Source: Desulfobacteraceae bacterium (GTDB lineage Bacteria; Desulfobacterota; Desulfobacteria; Desulfobacterales; UBA11574). From it: a stretch of DNA of 11,794 nucleotides. The notes under the pieces were generated by a model. The model did no database searches. It was given only the letters and a program-made list of their open reading frames with translations, and was not told where the DNA came from. The translations under genes and the position numbers were made by a program. Of the stretch, positions 1 through 6,432 are shown piece by piece; within the stretch, counting starts at the first letter, position 1, and the number at the start of each line of letters is the position of its first letter. The stretch covers positions 1-11,794 of the forward strand of contig PKTV01000055.1 of assembly GCA_002868985.1 (NCBI GenBank). Direction: 5' to 3'.

Positions 1-726
1 AATGCCGTGTTTCTCGAACCTGAAATCTGGGTAAAGGCCCTGGGCAACAAATACGAAGAGACGCTTCAGGATGTGGCCACCGGCGAATTCTACACCCAGA
101 AATCCCGTGAGGAGATGCTCAAAAAAGAACCCACACGTCTCGTGCTTGTCTACAAAACCCCGGAATCGGCTATTGTTGACTGGATCAAAATGCCCGGCGT
201 TGCCATTGGCAGTGACGCCATGCCATTAATCCCAGACGACAACCTGACCTGGGACACTCCCGACGAAGATCTGCCCAACACCCATCCTCGTTTTTCCGGG
301 GCTTTTGCCACAGTGCTTCGCCTTGCCAGGGAAAACAATATTCCGCTGATGCAGGCCGTCTCCATGACCAGTTACAATTATGCCAAGCCTCTGGGGGATA
401 TGGGCTTGAAGTCCATGCAGGTTCGCGGCCGCATGCAGGAAGGCATGGTGGCCGACATCACGATGTTCGATCCTGAAACCGTCAGGGACAATGCGACCTA
501 TGCAAAGGGGACGCTGCCATCCACAGGGATTAAGCATGTGATTGTGAACGGGAAACTGGTCATGAAAGACCAGGAGCCTCTGAAAGGCGTGAACCCCGGA
601 CAGCCGATCCGCTTCGAGCCGGTCAAGAGCAAGTTCGAACCGCTCACCATAGAGGGGTGGAACAAGGCTTTTTATGCCTCCCCAGTTGATTTTGGCGGCG
701 GCGTACCGGGTTATGATATGCACTGA
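1..726 (+). CDS. D-aminoacylase-type amidohydrolase, C-terminal part (5' end outside window)
   Basis: The reading frame is open from the first base, so the gene starts upstream; the GTG at 7 is not a credible start because homology-like sequence runs through it. About 241 C-terminal residues are present. Seen: an IGSDA segment (Asp codon at 214-216) that matches the last metal-ligand Asp of amidohydrolases. A THPR(F/Y)-G-F segment near 274-300 is typical of N-acyl-D-amino-acid deacylases, and an RG-M-EG-VADI-FDP block near 424-471 is the usual C-terminal beta-sandwich return, followed by VNGK. Family knowledge: these enzymes hydrolyse N-acyl groups from D-amino acids or related amides using zinc in a TIM barrel. 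The N-terminal HxH motif and carboxylated lysine lie outside the window, so activity and substrate cannot be judged. It could also be another deacylase of the same superfamily. It is followed by two hairpins and then a separate gene pair. Confidence 0.85.
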   Translation, partial: NAVFLEPEIWVKALGNKYEETLQDVATGEFYTQKSREEMLKKEPTRLVLVYKTPESAIVDWIKMPGVAIGSDAMPLIPDDNLTWDTPDEDLPNTHPRFSGAFATVLRLARENNIPLMQAVSMTSYNYAKPLGDMGLKSMQVRGRMQEGMVADITMFDPETVRDNATYAKGTLPSTGIKHVIVNGKLVMKDQEPLKGVNPGQPIRFEPVKSKFEPLTIEGWNKAFYASPVDFGGGVPGYDMH

Positions 727-753
727 TACCGCAATCGGAAAATCAATGCACCC

Positions 754-793
754 GATGCACATCCTGACACCCATGGGGATCAGGATCAGCATC
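754..793 (+). repeat. Imperfect hairpin after the amidohydrolase gene
   Basis: Arms 754-767 and 780-793 pair over 12 of 14 positions around a 12-nt loop that itself contains CCCATGGG. It starts 28 nt after the amidohydrolase stop codon. No T-run follows on either strand, so it is not a classical intrinsic terminator; it could protect the 3' end of the mRNA or act with the next hairpin. Confidence 0.5.
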
Positions 794-814
794 TGAAGTA
801 ACATGTGAATAGAA

Positions 815-860
815 ATTACCGTTTGTGTGCCTGCCACTATCACGGCACACAAACGGTAAT
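815..860 (+). repeat. Perfect 17-bp inverted repeat upstream of the META-domain gene
   Basis: Arms 815-831 and 844-860 are exact reverse complements (17 of 17), with a 12-nt loop. A long perfect stem of this kind is unlikely by chance in a 160-nt gap. It ends 29 nt before the ATG at 890 and 19 nt before the GGGGG ribosome binding site, so it could be a factor-assisted terminator for the upstream gene, a leader structure for the downstream gene, or an operator. What follows on the + strand is A-rich, not T-rich, which argues against a simple intrinsic terminator in that direction. Confidence 0.7.
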
Positions 861-879
861 ACAAACTTTCTAAAAAAAA

Positions 880-884
880 GGGGG
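880..884 (+). promoter_or_regulatory. Strong ribosome binding site that fixes the ATG at 890
   Basis: Five G residues preceded by A8 lie five nt before the ATG at 890. This is the best Shine-Dalgarno in the region and supports translation starting at 890, in a frame different from the main body of the next protein. The longest uninterrupted frame begins with GTG at 1032 and has no comparable site. Confidence 0.6.
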
Positions 885-889
885 ATAGC

Positions 890-1628
890 ATGCAAAAGGC
901 CCATATCATTTTTATACTTCTGGCATTGATTTTTTTTTGCAACCCTTTCCTGTACAGCAGAAAAAGAAATCACGGTCAAGTTAACCGTCCCTGACACAAC
1001 CTGGAAAATTGCCATTGATCAAGTTTTTATTGTGAAAAATGAGCTGTGGGTTATTTCCCGTGTTTCACAGAACCCGGATATCATGGGGGCACAGGTCATC
1101 TCACATATCCAGGATTCGATAAGACTGACCGTTCCGGATCTTCCGGTGAAATATTTCGTAATCGGGAAAACGTGGGACTGGGAGAACGAAGAACCATATA
1201 CATTTATCAAGGAGCTGAAACAGATAGAGACGGAACTTAAATCCGGAACACGTCTCTTCCCGGAAGCTGAGCGAAGCATGGATTCCCGTCGGGTTTTAAA
1301 CAAGACCTGGCAGTGGGAATTAACCATCACGCCTGTCGAAAAGATCGACGTACCCAATCCGGAACGGCACACGATCCTGTTAACGGCAGAAGGCAAAGTT
1401 CAGGCCCGGTTCGACTGCAACCGCGGCGGCGGGAATTATGAAATTTCCTCGGGCAAACTCTCATTCGGTCCGTTGTTGTCCACGCGCATGGCATGCCCGC
1501 CGGACTCTCTGGACAGTCAATTCATGAAAGATCTTCAGCGGGTAACATCGTTTTTCTTACAGGACGGCAATCTCTACTTGGAGCTTCCGTTCGACAGCGG
1601 CACCATGAAGTTTCGGCCGGCTCCATAG
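890..1628 (+). CDS. Exported META-domain (HslJ-like) protein, frame interrupted at a T9 run
   Basis: The ATG at 890 opens a typical signal peptide (MQKAHIIFILLALIFF). In that frame translation stops after about 35 codons at a TGA at 992-994. The +1 frame opens just after a TGA at 927-929, at the T9 run 930-938, and reads ATLSCTAEKEITVKL and onward to the stop at 1626-1628. Removing one T joins a complete signal peptide, with a plausible cleavage after CTA, to a mature protein, giving 245 residues. The first ~100 mature residues (about 25-125) form a beta-rich segment containing ELWVISRVSQNP. The last ~110 match the META domain (HslJ family): FDCNRGGG, GKLSFGPLLSTRMACPP, and NLYLELPFDSGTM. Function of the family is poorly known and linked to envelope stress or outer-surface roles. 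An annotator ignoring the shift would start at GTG 1032, which cuts into the folded part. The next gene lies 33 nt downstream and is probably co-transcribed. The shift may be a sequencing error, a real mutation, or slippage-controlled expression. Confidence 0.75.
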
Positions 1629-1661
1629 CAATTCCGGAAAGACGGAGAGAACGTTGACGTC

Positions 1662-2195
1662 ATGAAAATCATCCATCGCCTGTTGTTTATTTTCGCTGTT
1701 GTTGCCTTGCTTGTTTTACCCGCTCAGGCAGGACCGTCGGACAGCAGTTTTGACGGCGTTCTTAATGCAACCTACACGATTGAAAAGCAGGAAGTTCGCC
1801 TCATCGGCGGCCGATCCGAAGTCCAAGCCGCACCCGGATCGGCTGCGAAAATCACCACGGTGGTTTTCGGGGAACCGGTTTGCGGCGATTTGGACGGCGA
1901 CGGTCGCGAGGATGCCGCGCTGTTCCTCATGAATGACCCCGGTGCCAGTGGGTCCTTTTATTACGTTGCCGCGGCGATCGCTAAAAACGGTATTTACCAG
2001 GGGACGAATGGCGTTTTTTTAGGGGATCGAATTGCTCCCCGGACGATTCAGATTCGAAACAATATCATCGTCGCCGATTACGCCGACCGTCGTCCGGACG
2101 AGCCCATGGCCTCGCCGCCTTCGATCGCTAAAACCATGTATCTAAAGTTGAAAGCGGGGCATCTGGAGGCCATTGAAGCCCCTTGGGAGCGATAG
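1662..2195 (+). CDS. Small exported protein with acidic DxDGDGxxD loop, conserved hypothetical
   Basis: 177 residues starting at ATG 1662, with GGAGAGA about 12 nt upstream. Residues 1-23 are a clean Sec signal peptide (positive start, hydrophobic core, AQA cleavage site before GPS). The mature part has DLDGDGRED at 76-84, an EF-hand-like or FG-GAP-like calcium-binding loop. A block FYYVAAAI (99-106), a GTNGVFLGDRI block (114-124) and YADRRPDEPMA (140-150) follow. I recognise the overall pattern as a conserved periplasmic hypothetical family found in proteobacteria but cannot name an activity. It lies 33 nt after the META-domain gene with the same orientation, so the two likely form a two-gene unit of exported proteins. 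The calcium binding is inferred from the loop alone. Confidence 0.8.
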   Translation: MKIIHRLLFIFAVVALLVLPAQAGPSDSSFDGVLNATYTIEKQEVRLIGGRSEVQAAPGSAAKITTVVFGEPVCGDLDGDGREDAALFLMNDPGASGSFYYVAAAIAKNGIYQGTNGVFLGDRIAPRTIQIRNNIIVADYADRRPDEPMASPPSIAKTMYLKLKAGHLEAIEAPWER

Positions 2196-2293
2196 GGTCG
2201 TCCGGAAAGACAACCTCTTCGGACCCTCCGGAGCTGTACGATGCGCGGGTTGTCCCGTATTAATTTCACTGAGCGGCCAAAAAGGAAATCACG

Positions 2294-2410
2294 ATGAAAA
2301 GCACATTTGTCACATTTTCGACAGATATCATAGTTGACAATAAAACCCGTTATTGCTATCCAAGTTTTGTTGTCTCTGTAGAGTTGACACTTCAATATGT
2401 ATGGCTATAG
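2294..2410 (+). CDS. Possible 38-residue small protein
   Basis: ATG at 2294 is preceded by AAAGGA with 7-nt spacing, a good Shine-Dalgarno. The frame runs 38 codons to TAG at 2408-2410 and gives MKSTFVTFSTDIIVDNK at the N-terminus, with a hydrophobic and aromatic C-terminal half. I recognise no family. The ORF overlaps both TTGACA hexamers of the patatin promoter, so coding and promoter use would compete. It could equally be a chance ORF or a remnant. Confidence 0.25.
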   Translation: MKSTFVTFSTDIIVDNKTRYCYPSFVVSVELTLQYVWL

Positions 2411-2411
2411 C
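2384..2411 (+). promoter_or_regulatory. Candidate sigma70 promoter for the patatin-like gene
   Basis: A perfect -35 TTGACA (2384-2389) is followed after 16 nt by TATAGC (2406-2411), four of six matches to the -10 consensus. It would give a leader of about 100 nt before the start at 2519. A second TTGACA at 2334-2339 has only a weak -10 (TATCCA, 2357-2362). Confidence 0.45.
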
Positions 2412-2518
2412 TAATGCCGATATAGAATTTCTAATTTTGTGATTTATTCACGACCTGCGATACGTTACGCTGAAAACTTACCGGGCTTTCTACAACCAAC
2501 CTGGAGAAGACCTTCATT

Positions 2519-3868
2519 TTGAAAAATCATCTTCTTATCATGAAACTTATAGCGTTTGGTTTTTCGATCTTGCTGATCTCCGGCTGCGCATCCTATGGTG
2601 TGATCAACAATGCGCCGCAGAATGTCGCCAGAGATGCTGAAAGTTATTCGATCCGTTCCTCCGGCAATAACCAGCGAAGCAATGATATCGGGCTTATGCT
2701 CGCTTTCTCCGGCGGTGGTACCCGGGCCGCCGCTTTTGCTTACGGCGTGCTCAAAGAACTTCGCGACACCGGTGTCGTGATCGAGGGCCGGTCCAAGCGG
2801 CTGCTGGATGAGGTCGATACCATCAGCTCCGTTTCTGGAGGAAGCTTCACGTCAGCCTATTACGGTCTTTACGGCGATCAAATTTTTGATGATTTCGAGA
2901 AGGTTTTCCTAAAGCGTGATGTTGAGGGAGCACTGATAAGGGGTGTATTGAATCCGTTTCAGTGGTTTAAAGAGACCGGCCGCTCCGAGATTGCCGTCCG
3001 TTATTACGAGAAAAACGTATTCCACGGAGCTACATTCGAGGATATGAAACGAAAGGGCGGCCCCTTGATTCTCATTAACGCATCGGATCTTGGCTATGGA
3101 GTCCGCTTTTCCTTCGTCCAGGAGTATTTCAACCTTCTCTGCTCCGATCTGTCTTCGTATCCGGTGGCGCGGGCGGTGACCGCTTCTTCCGCGGTGCCTG
3201 TGCTTTTCGACCCCGTGGTGATCGAGAACTACCAGGAGTGCAAGAAAACAAAACCCGATTGGCTGGTTGCAGTCGAGAAGCTTGCAGCGGGCGACCCGGA
3301 GCTGGTCCAGGTGGTCGACGGTCTGCAAAGTTATTTCATAAAAGATAAGCGCCAATATGCCCACTTTGTGGATGGGGGCATCACCGACAATCTAGGCCTG
3401 CGCGCACTCTATGAGGTGATCGAGATCTCCGGCGGCGCGAAGGTTTTTCTGAAAAAAGTGAATCGGCAGCCGCCTCGCCGGCTTGCTGTCATCTCCATAA
3501 ACGCATCCATTGATCCGGCCCCGGAAATGGATGCAAGCAACAAGCAGCCCTCCCTATCAGAAACAATCAAGTCCATAACCGATATTCAACTGCATCGTTA
3601 CAACACTGCAACCCTGAAGCTGATGAAAGAGAGCATCACCCGCTGGGCAAAGGAACTCTCGGTACCGGAAAGACCTGTTACACCCTATTTTGTCCAGATC
3701 AGTTTCAGAGACATACAGGAAGCCGAGAGGCGAATGTTCTTTAACATGATTCCTACCAGCTTTGCCTTAAGCGATAAACAGGTGGACAGGTTGATAGCAG
3801 CCGGCCGCGAATTGCTGCGCAACAATCCCGACTTTCAGCAGTTTGTGGCCGATCTGGATGGAGATTAG
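2519..3868 (+). CDS. Patatin-like phospholipase, predicted lipoprotein
   Basis: 449 residues from TTG at 2519. This start is preferred because GGAG lies 12 nt upstream, while the in-frame ATG at 2540 (residue 8) has no Shine-Dalgarno; either start leaves an intact signal. Residues 1-23 end in a lipobox ISGC with Cys23 as the lipidation site, so the enzyme should be anchored to the periplasmic side of a membrane. Patatin features are all present: oxyanion hole GGGTR (65-69), nucleophile motif SVSGG with Ser106, a conserved TASSAVPVLFDPV segment (221-233), and the Asp of DGG (Asp285) followed by ITDNLGL. Family role: serine-aspartate dyad hydrolysis of acyl esters in phospholipids. The nucleophile motif has Ser rather than Gly at its first position, as in a known bacterial subgroup. 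A long insert (about 234-280) separates the last two blocks. It is transcribed alone, as far as spacing shows. The true substrate is unknown. Confidence 0.92.
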   Translation: MKNHLLIMKLIAFGFSILLISGCASYGVINNAPQNVARDAESYSIRSSGNNQRSNDIGLMLAFSGGGTRAAAFAYGVLKELRDTGVVIEGRSKRLLDEVDTISSVSGGSFTSAYYGLYGDQIFDDFEKVFLKRDVEGALIRGVLNPFQWFKETGRSEIAVRYYEKNVFHGATFEDMKRKGGPLILINASDLGYGVRFSFVQEYFNLLCSDLSSYPVARAVTASSAVPVLFDPVVIENYQECKKTKPDWLVAVEKLAAGDPELVQVVDGLQSYFIKDKRQYAHFVDGGITDNLGLRALYEVIEISGGAKVFLKKVNRQPPRRLAVISINASIDPAPEMDASNKQPSLSETIKSITDIQLHRYNTATLKLMKESITRWAKELSVPERPVTPYFVQISFRDIQEAERRMFFNMIPTSFALSDKQVDRLIAAGRELLRNNPDFQQFVADLDGD

Positions 3869-4524
3869 GAAAAAGACAAGCAGATTCGTTTGCGCCATAC
3901 CCCGCCTATTTCTCTAATCAAATCGTAAATTCATTCCGTCTCAAACACCTTCAATTCCATGCCGTTTTTTGACCGCTGTCGACTTTTTGTTGTTACGCTT
4001 TTCTGCCATAGAGCAAAACCCCGACCATGCGAAAATATCTTGTGGTCCAAAGATATATCTGAAAAAGAACCATCTTTGTGATCCGTAATGGAGATTACAC
4101 GGATCGGAGCTATTTTATTTCTTGTGCTTACTCCAACATATAATTTTCGAATAGCCCTGGTGATACCTGCAATTTATCGCTGCGGCATAAAATCCCTTAA
4201 TGAATTTGATATCTTATGAGTATCACACTTGGCTACATTCTCATTTTTAAGGCTGGATTGAGAAAGGAAAAATCAACATATTGTGGTGTTAGTTTTAACT
4301 GATTACCCGTTTTTTGTGAGCATGCCTTATTGGTGAATTAGAGTGATCCTGAAAATCGTGAGCATTTGGTTCAAATTATCACTACGAGTCCTGAAATATC
4401 ATCTACAGATCACAGCCTCATCCAAACCACCGATAAGAGAATACTATTCCATTGAGGTCTTTTGACCCTGATCACCTTCATAGGACGTCGTTAAAAGGTC
4501 TAAAAAAGAATCCCATGAAACCGG
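3869..4524. other. 656-nt AT-rich region without recognisable gene
   Basis: All frames are broken by frequent stops, and no tRNA, known RNA family or transposon end was recognised. Weak structure seen: 7-bp arms CAAAGAT at 4048-4054 and ATCTTTG at 4072-4078. Right after them is an inverted repeat GATCCGTAAT (4080-4089) with a near-matching arm ending at 4105 that has a 2-nt bulge. Neither is followed by a T-run. The region lies between the convergent ends of the patatin gene and yjbQ, so both transcripts must end in it. It may be decayed DNA. Confidence 0.5.
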
Positions 4525-4941
4525 CTATTCACCGATGATCTTTACCAGAACCCGTTTACGTCGTCTGCCGTCGAACTCGCCGTAAAATATCCGTTCCCAG
4601 GTCCCAAAGTCAAGACGGCCTTCTGTGATGGCCACAACCACTTCACGGCCCATGATCTGTCTTTTCATATGCGCATCTGCATTGTCCTCTCCCACATTAT
4701 GCCGGTACTGTGAAACCGGCTCGTGGGGGGCCAGTTTTTCAAGCCAGATTTCGTAATCATGATGAAGACCCGATTCATCGTCATTAATAAATACGGAAGC
4801 CGTAATGTGCATGGCGTTAACCAGCACAAGCCCCTCTCTGATGCCGCTCTCTTTGAGACAGGCATCCACCTGAGGCGTAATATTGATAAGTGCGCGCCGG
4901 GTCGGCACTTCAAACCACAATTCTTTTCGATACGTTTTCAT
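4525..4941 (-). CDS. yjbQ: YjbQ/UPF0047 family protein
   Basis: 138 residues, the usual length of the family. The ATG at 4941 has GGAGGA about 8 nt upstream, which supports the start. Seen: [14 protein letters not shown] (45-58), PVSQYRHN (75-82) with the family's Tyr-x-His, [13 protein letters not shown] (86-98) corresponding to the conserved DNxPAHxK block, [21 protein letters not shown] (105-125) corresponding to the signature GRLxLGTWQxIYLxEFD, and a basic RRRKR turn before the last strand. Family knowledge: a small trimeric beta protein; some members show weak thiamine-phosphate synthase activity and can replace ThiE when overexpressed, but the physiological role is not settled. It is divergent from the radical SAM-prmA operon, sharing a 195-nt region. 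No thiamine genes are nearby. Confidence 0.93.
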   Translation of the reverse strand: MKTYRKELWFEVPTRRALINITPQVDACLKESGIREGLVLVNAMHITASVFINDDESGLHHDYEIWLEKLAPHEPVSQYRHNVGEDNADAHMKRQIMGREVVVAITEGRLDFGTWERIFYGEFDGRRRKRVLVKIIGE

Positions 4942-5008
4942 GGTTTATTCCTCCACTCACTTAGGGTTGTATTACATGAATCTTGTACGGGCGGGGACTT
5001 TCATATGC

Positions 5009-5037
5009 AAGATAGTGCATTCTATTTTACTTTGCAA
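5009..5037 (-). promoter_or_regulatory. Weak candidate promoter for yjbQ
   Basis: On the minus strand TTGCAA (5032-5037, four of six) and TATCTT (5009-5014, four of six) are separated by 17 nt. It would give a leader of about 60 nt. Matches are modest, so this is a suggestion only. Confidence 0.25.
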
Positions 5038-5050
5038 TCATTATGTACTG

Positions 5051-5079
5051 TTGACATTAGGTGTACATTTTTCAATAAA
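5051..5079 (+). promoter_or_regulatory. Candidate sigma70 promoter for the radical SAM-prmA operon
   Basis: A perfect -35 TTGACA (5051-5056) is followed after the optimal 17 nt by AATAAA (5074-5079), four of six matches to the -10. The expected leader before ATG 5137 is about 50 nt. The -35 lies inside a 6-bp inverted repeat ATGTAC (5043-5048) and GTACAT (5063-5068), which could bind a dimeric regulator. Confidence 0.5.
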
Positions 5080-5136
5080 TTTGTTAAGTTCAACCTAAAG
5101 ATCGGACGGCACAAAAACCCAAAATGATGGGAACCC

Positions 5137-6429
5137 ATGCAAAAAAGAAAAAAAATTGTTACAGCAGTCGTATCCAATAAAGCAGGAGAGATTTTTGATC
5201 TTGATGGATATGCAGCTGTGGGTATGGCCGGTTCTTCCCTGGTCCCTTTGACATTGGATGACACCATCCAAATCCCTTTTGGTGGAGAATTGATGTTGAT
5301 GCCGGACAGGAAGCCTTTACTGTATAACATCAAGAATCAGCGAATAGAAATACTAACGGATAATCCTTACATTCCCGGCGAATCGATCTTTCCCGTGGCT
5401 GCATTTAATTCCCCCGGATATGTCGTCTCTTATGTAAGTGCGTTTAAAGAAAATGAAAATGCCGGTGTTCTTCCCCTGTTTTCATACGGTGCCGTAGGAT
5501 GGCACAACGATAAATTCAGAACCGCCGTCATACGTGTGGATAAAGAAAGACGGCAAGACTTGCGCCTGATGAAAGCCGAAAATGTCGTTTCGGGAATCGG
5601 AAAAATTCAAAAAGAAATGCCGGACAACCGGCTTGCAAGGCACCTTGAAAAATGTGCCATGGAATACGGCTGTCCGGCTGCCAAGAATTTTTTCCTGGGA
5701 AGATACGAGGCACCCCTTCCGACCTCTCCGCGGTGTAATGCACACTGTCTCGGCTGTTTGTCACTTCAAGAAAACAGTGACATTCCACACAGCCAGGACA
5801 GGATCGATTTCAAACCATCTTCCAAAGAAATTGCTGACGTCGCACTTTGCCACATCAAGCGAGTTAAGCAAAGCGTTGTGAGTTTTGGTCAGGGATGTGA
5901 AGGGGATCCTTTGCTGGCCGCCGATGTCATCGAACCCGCCATAAAAGAGATACGATCCAAAACCAAACAAGGCACCATCAACATGAACACCAACGCAAGC
6001 AAGCCTAAAATTTTGCAAAGGTTGTTCGCCACAGGTCTCGACAGCATTCGAATAAGTCTCAACAGTGTCAGAAAAAACTGCTATGATGCCTATTTTCGAC
6101 CCACAGGGTATACATTTGTCGATGTCATAAAAAGTATTGAGACTGCACTTAAAAAGAAAATATTTGTATCCATAAATTATCTCAATTGCCCCGGTTTCAC
6201 TGACACGCCGGAAGAAATGGAAGCGTTGATAAATTTTATTAACCAGCACCCCATAAATATGATCCAATGGCGAAACCTGAACTTTGATCCTATAAGATAT
6301 TGGAAGTTTATGTCTGCTGCCGCTGAGCTTGGGACGCCGGTGGGAATGAATCAAGTTATCCGGCAGGTGAAAGAATTTTTTCCGGATGTAAAACACGGCT
6401 ACTTTAATCCGCCAAAGGAAAAGTTTTAA
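5137..6429 (+). CDS. Radical SAM protein of unknown substrate, upstream of prmA
   Basis: 430 residues from ATG 5137; the Shine-Dalgarno is weak (GGGA overlapping 5129-5132). The [4Fe-4S]/SAM motif CNAHCLGC has cysteines 200, 204 and 207 in the canonical CX3CX2C spacing. It is followed by FGQGCEGDP (250-258), which replaces the usual GGEP SAM-contact motif, MNTNAS (283-288) and DSIRISLNS (302-310), as expected for a radical SAM barrel. The first ~190 residues are a separate beta-rich domain with no motif I know, ending with two extra cysteines (173 and 179) just before the radical SAM core. The barrel seems to end near residue 420 without a typical C-terminal SPASM cysteine cluster. prmA begins 3 nt after its stop, so translation is likely coupled. 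The function is unknown; the context could suggest modification of a translation-related target, but this is only inference. Confidence 0.88.
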   Translation: MQKRKKIVTAVVSNKAGEIFDLDGYAAVGMAGSSLVPLTLDDTIQIPFGGELMLMPDRKPLLYNIKNQRIEILTDNPYIPGESIFPVAAFNSPGYVVSYVSAFKENENAGVLPLFSYGAVGWHNDKFRTAVIRVDKERRQDLRLMKAENVVSGIGKIQKEMPDNRLARHLEKCAMEYGCPAAKNFFLGRYEAPLPTSPRCNAHCLGCLSLQENSDIPHSQDRIDFKPSSKEIADVALCHIKRVKQSVVSFGQGCEGDPLLAADVIEPAIKEIRSKTKQGTINMNTNASKPKILQRLFATGLDSIRISLNSVRKNCYDAYFRPTGYTFVDVIKSIETALKKKIFVSINYLNCPGFTDTPEEMEALINFINQHPINMIQWRNLNFDPIRYWKFMSAAAELGTPVGMNQVIRQVKEFFPDVKHGYFNPPKEKF

Positions 6430-6432
6430 CTT

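Larger units (their letters stand above)
2196..2518. other. 323-nt intergenic region with promoter and a possible 38-codon ORF
   Basis: No long coding region is seen. It contains a short ORF with a good ribosome binding site (2294-2410), two TTGACA hexamers (2334-2339 and 2384-2389), the second with a usable -10, and a GGAG at 2503-2506 serving the patatin gene. No clear intrinsic terminator for the upstream gene was found; a GTCCG/CGGAC pair just after the stop is only 5 bp. Confidence 0.6.

Noticed and set aside
226..942. Long minus-strand frame opposite the amidohydrolase and the following gap.
   Set aside because: It mirrors a well-supported coding region on the other strand and shows no coherent protein features.
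4450..4510. Repeated AGGTCT/GGTCT motifs and a short T-run (minus strand) after yjbQ as a possible terminator.
   Set aside because: The motifs are direct, not inverted, and no stable stem precedes the T-run.
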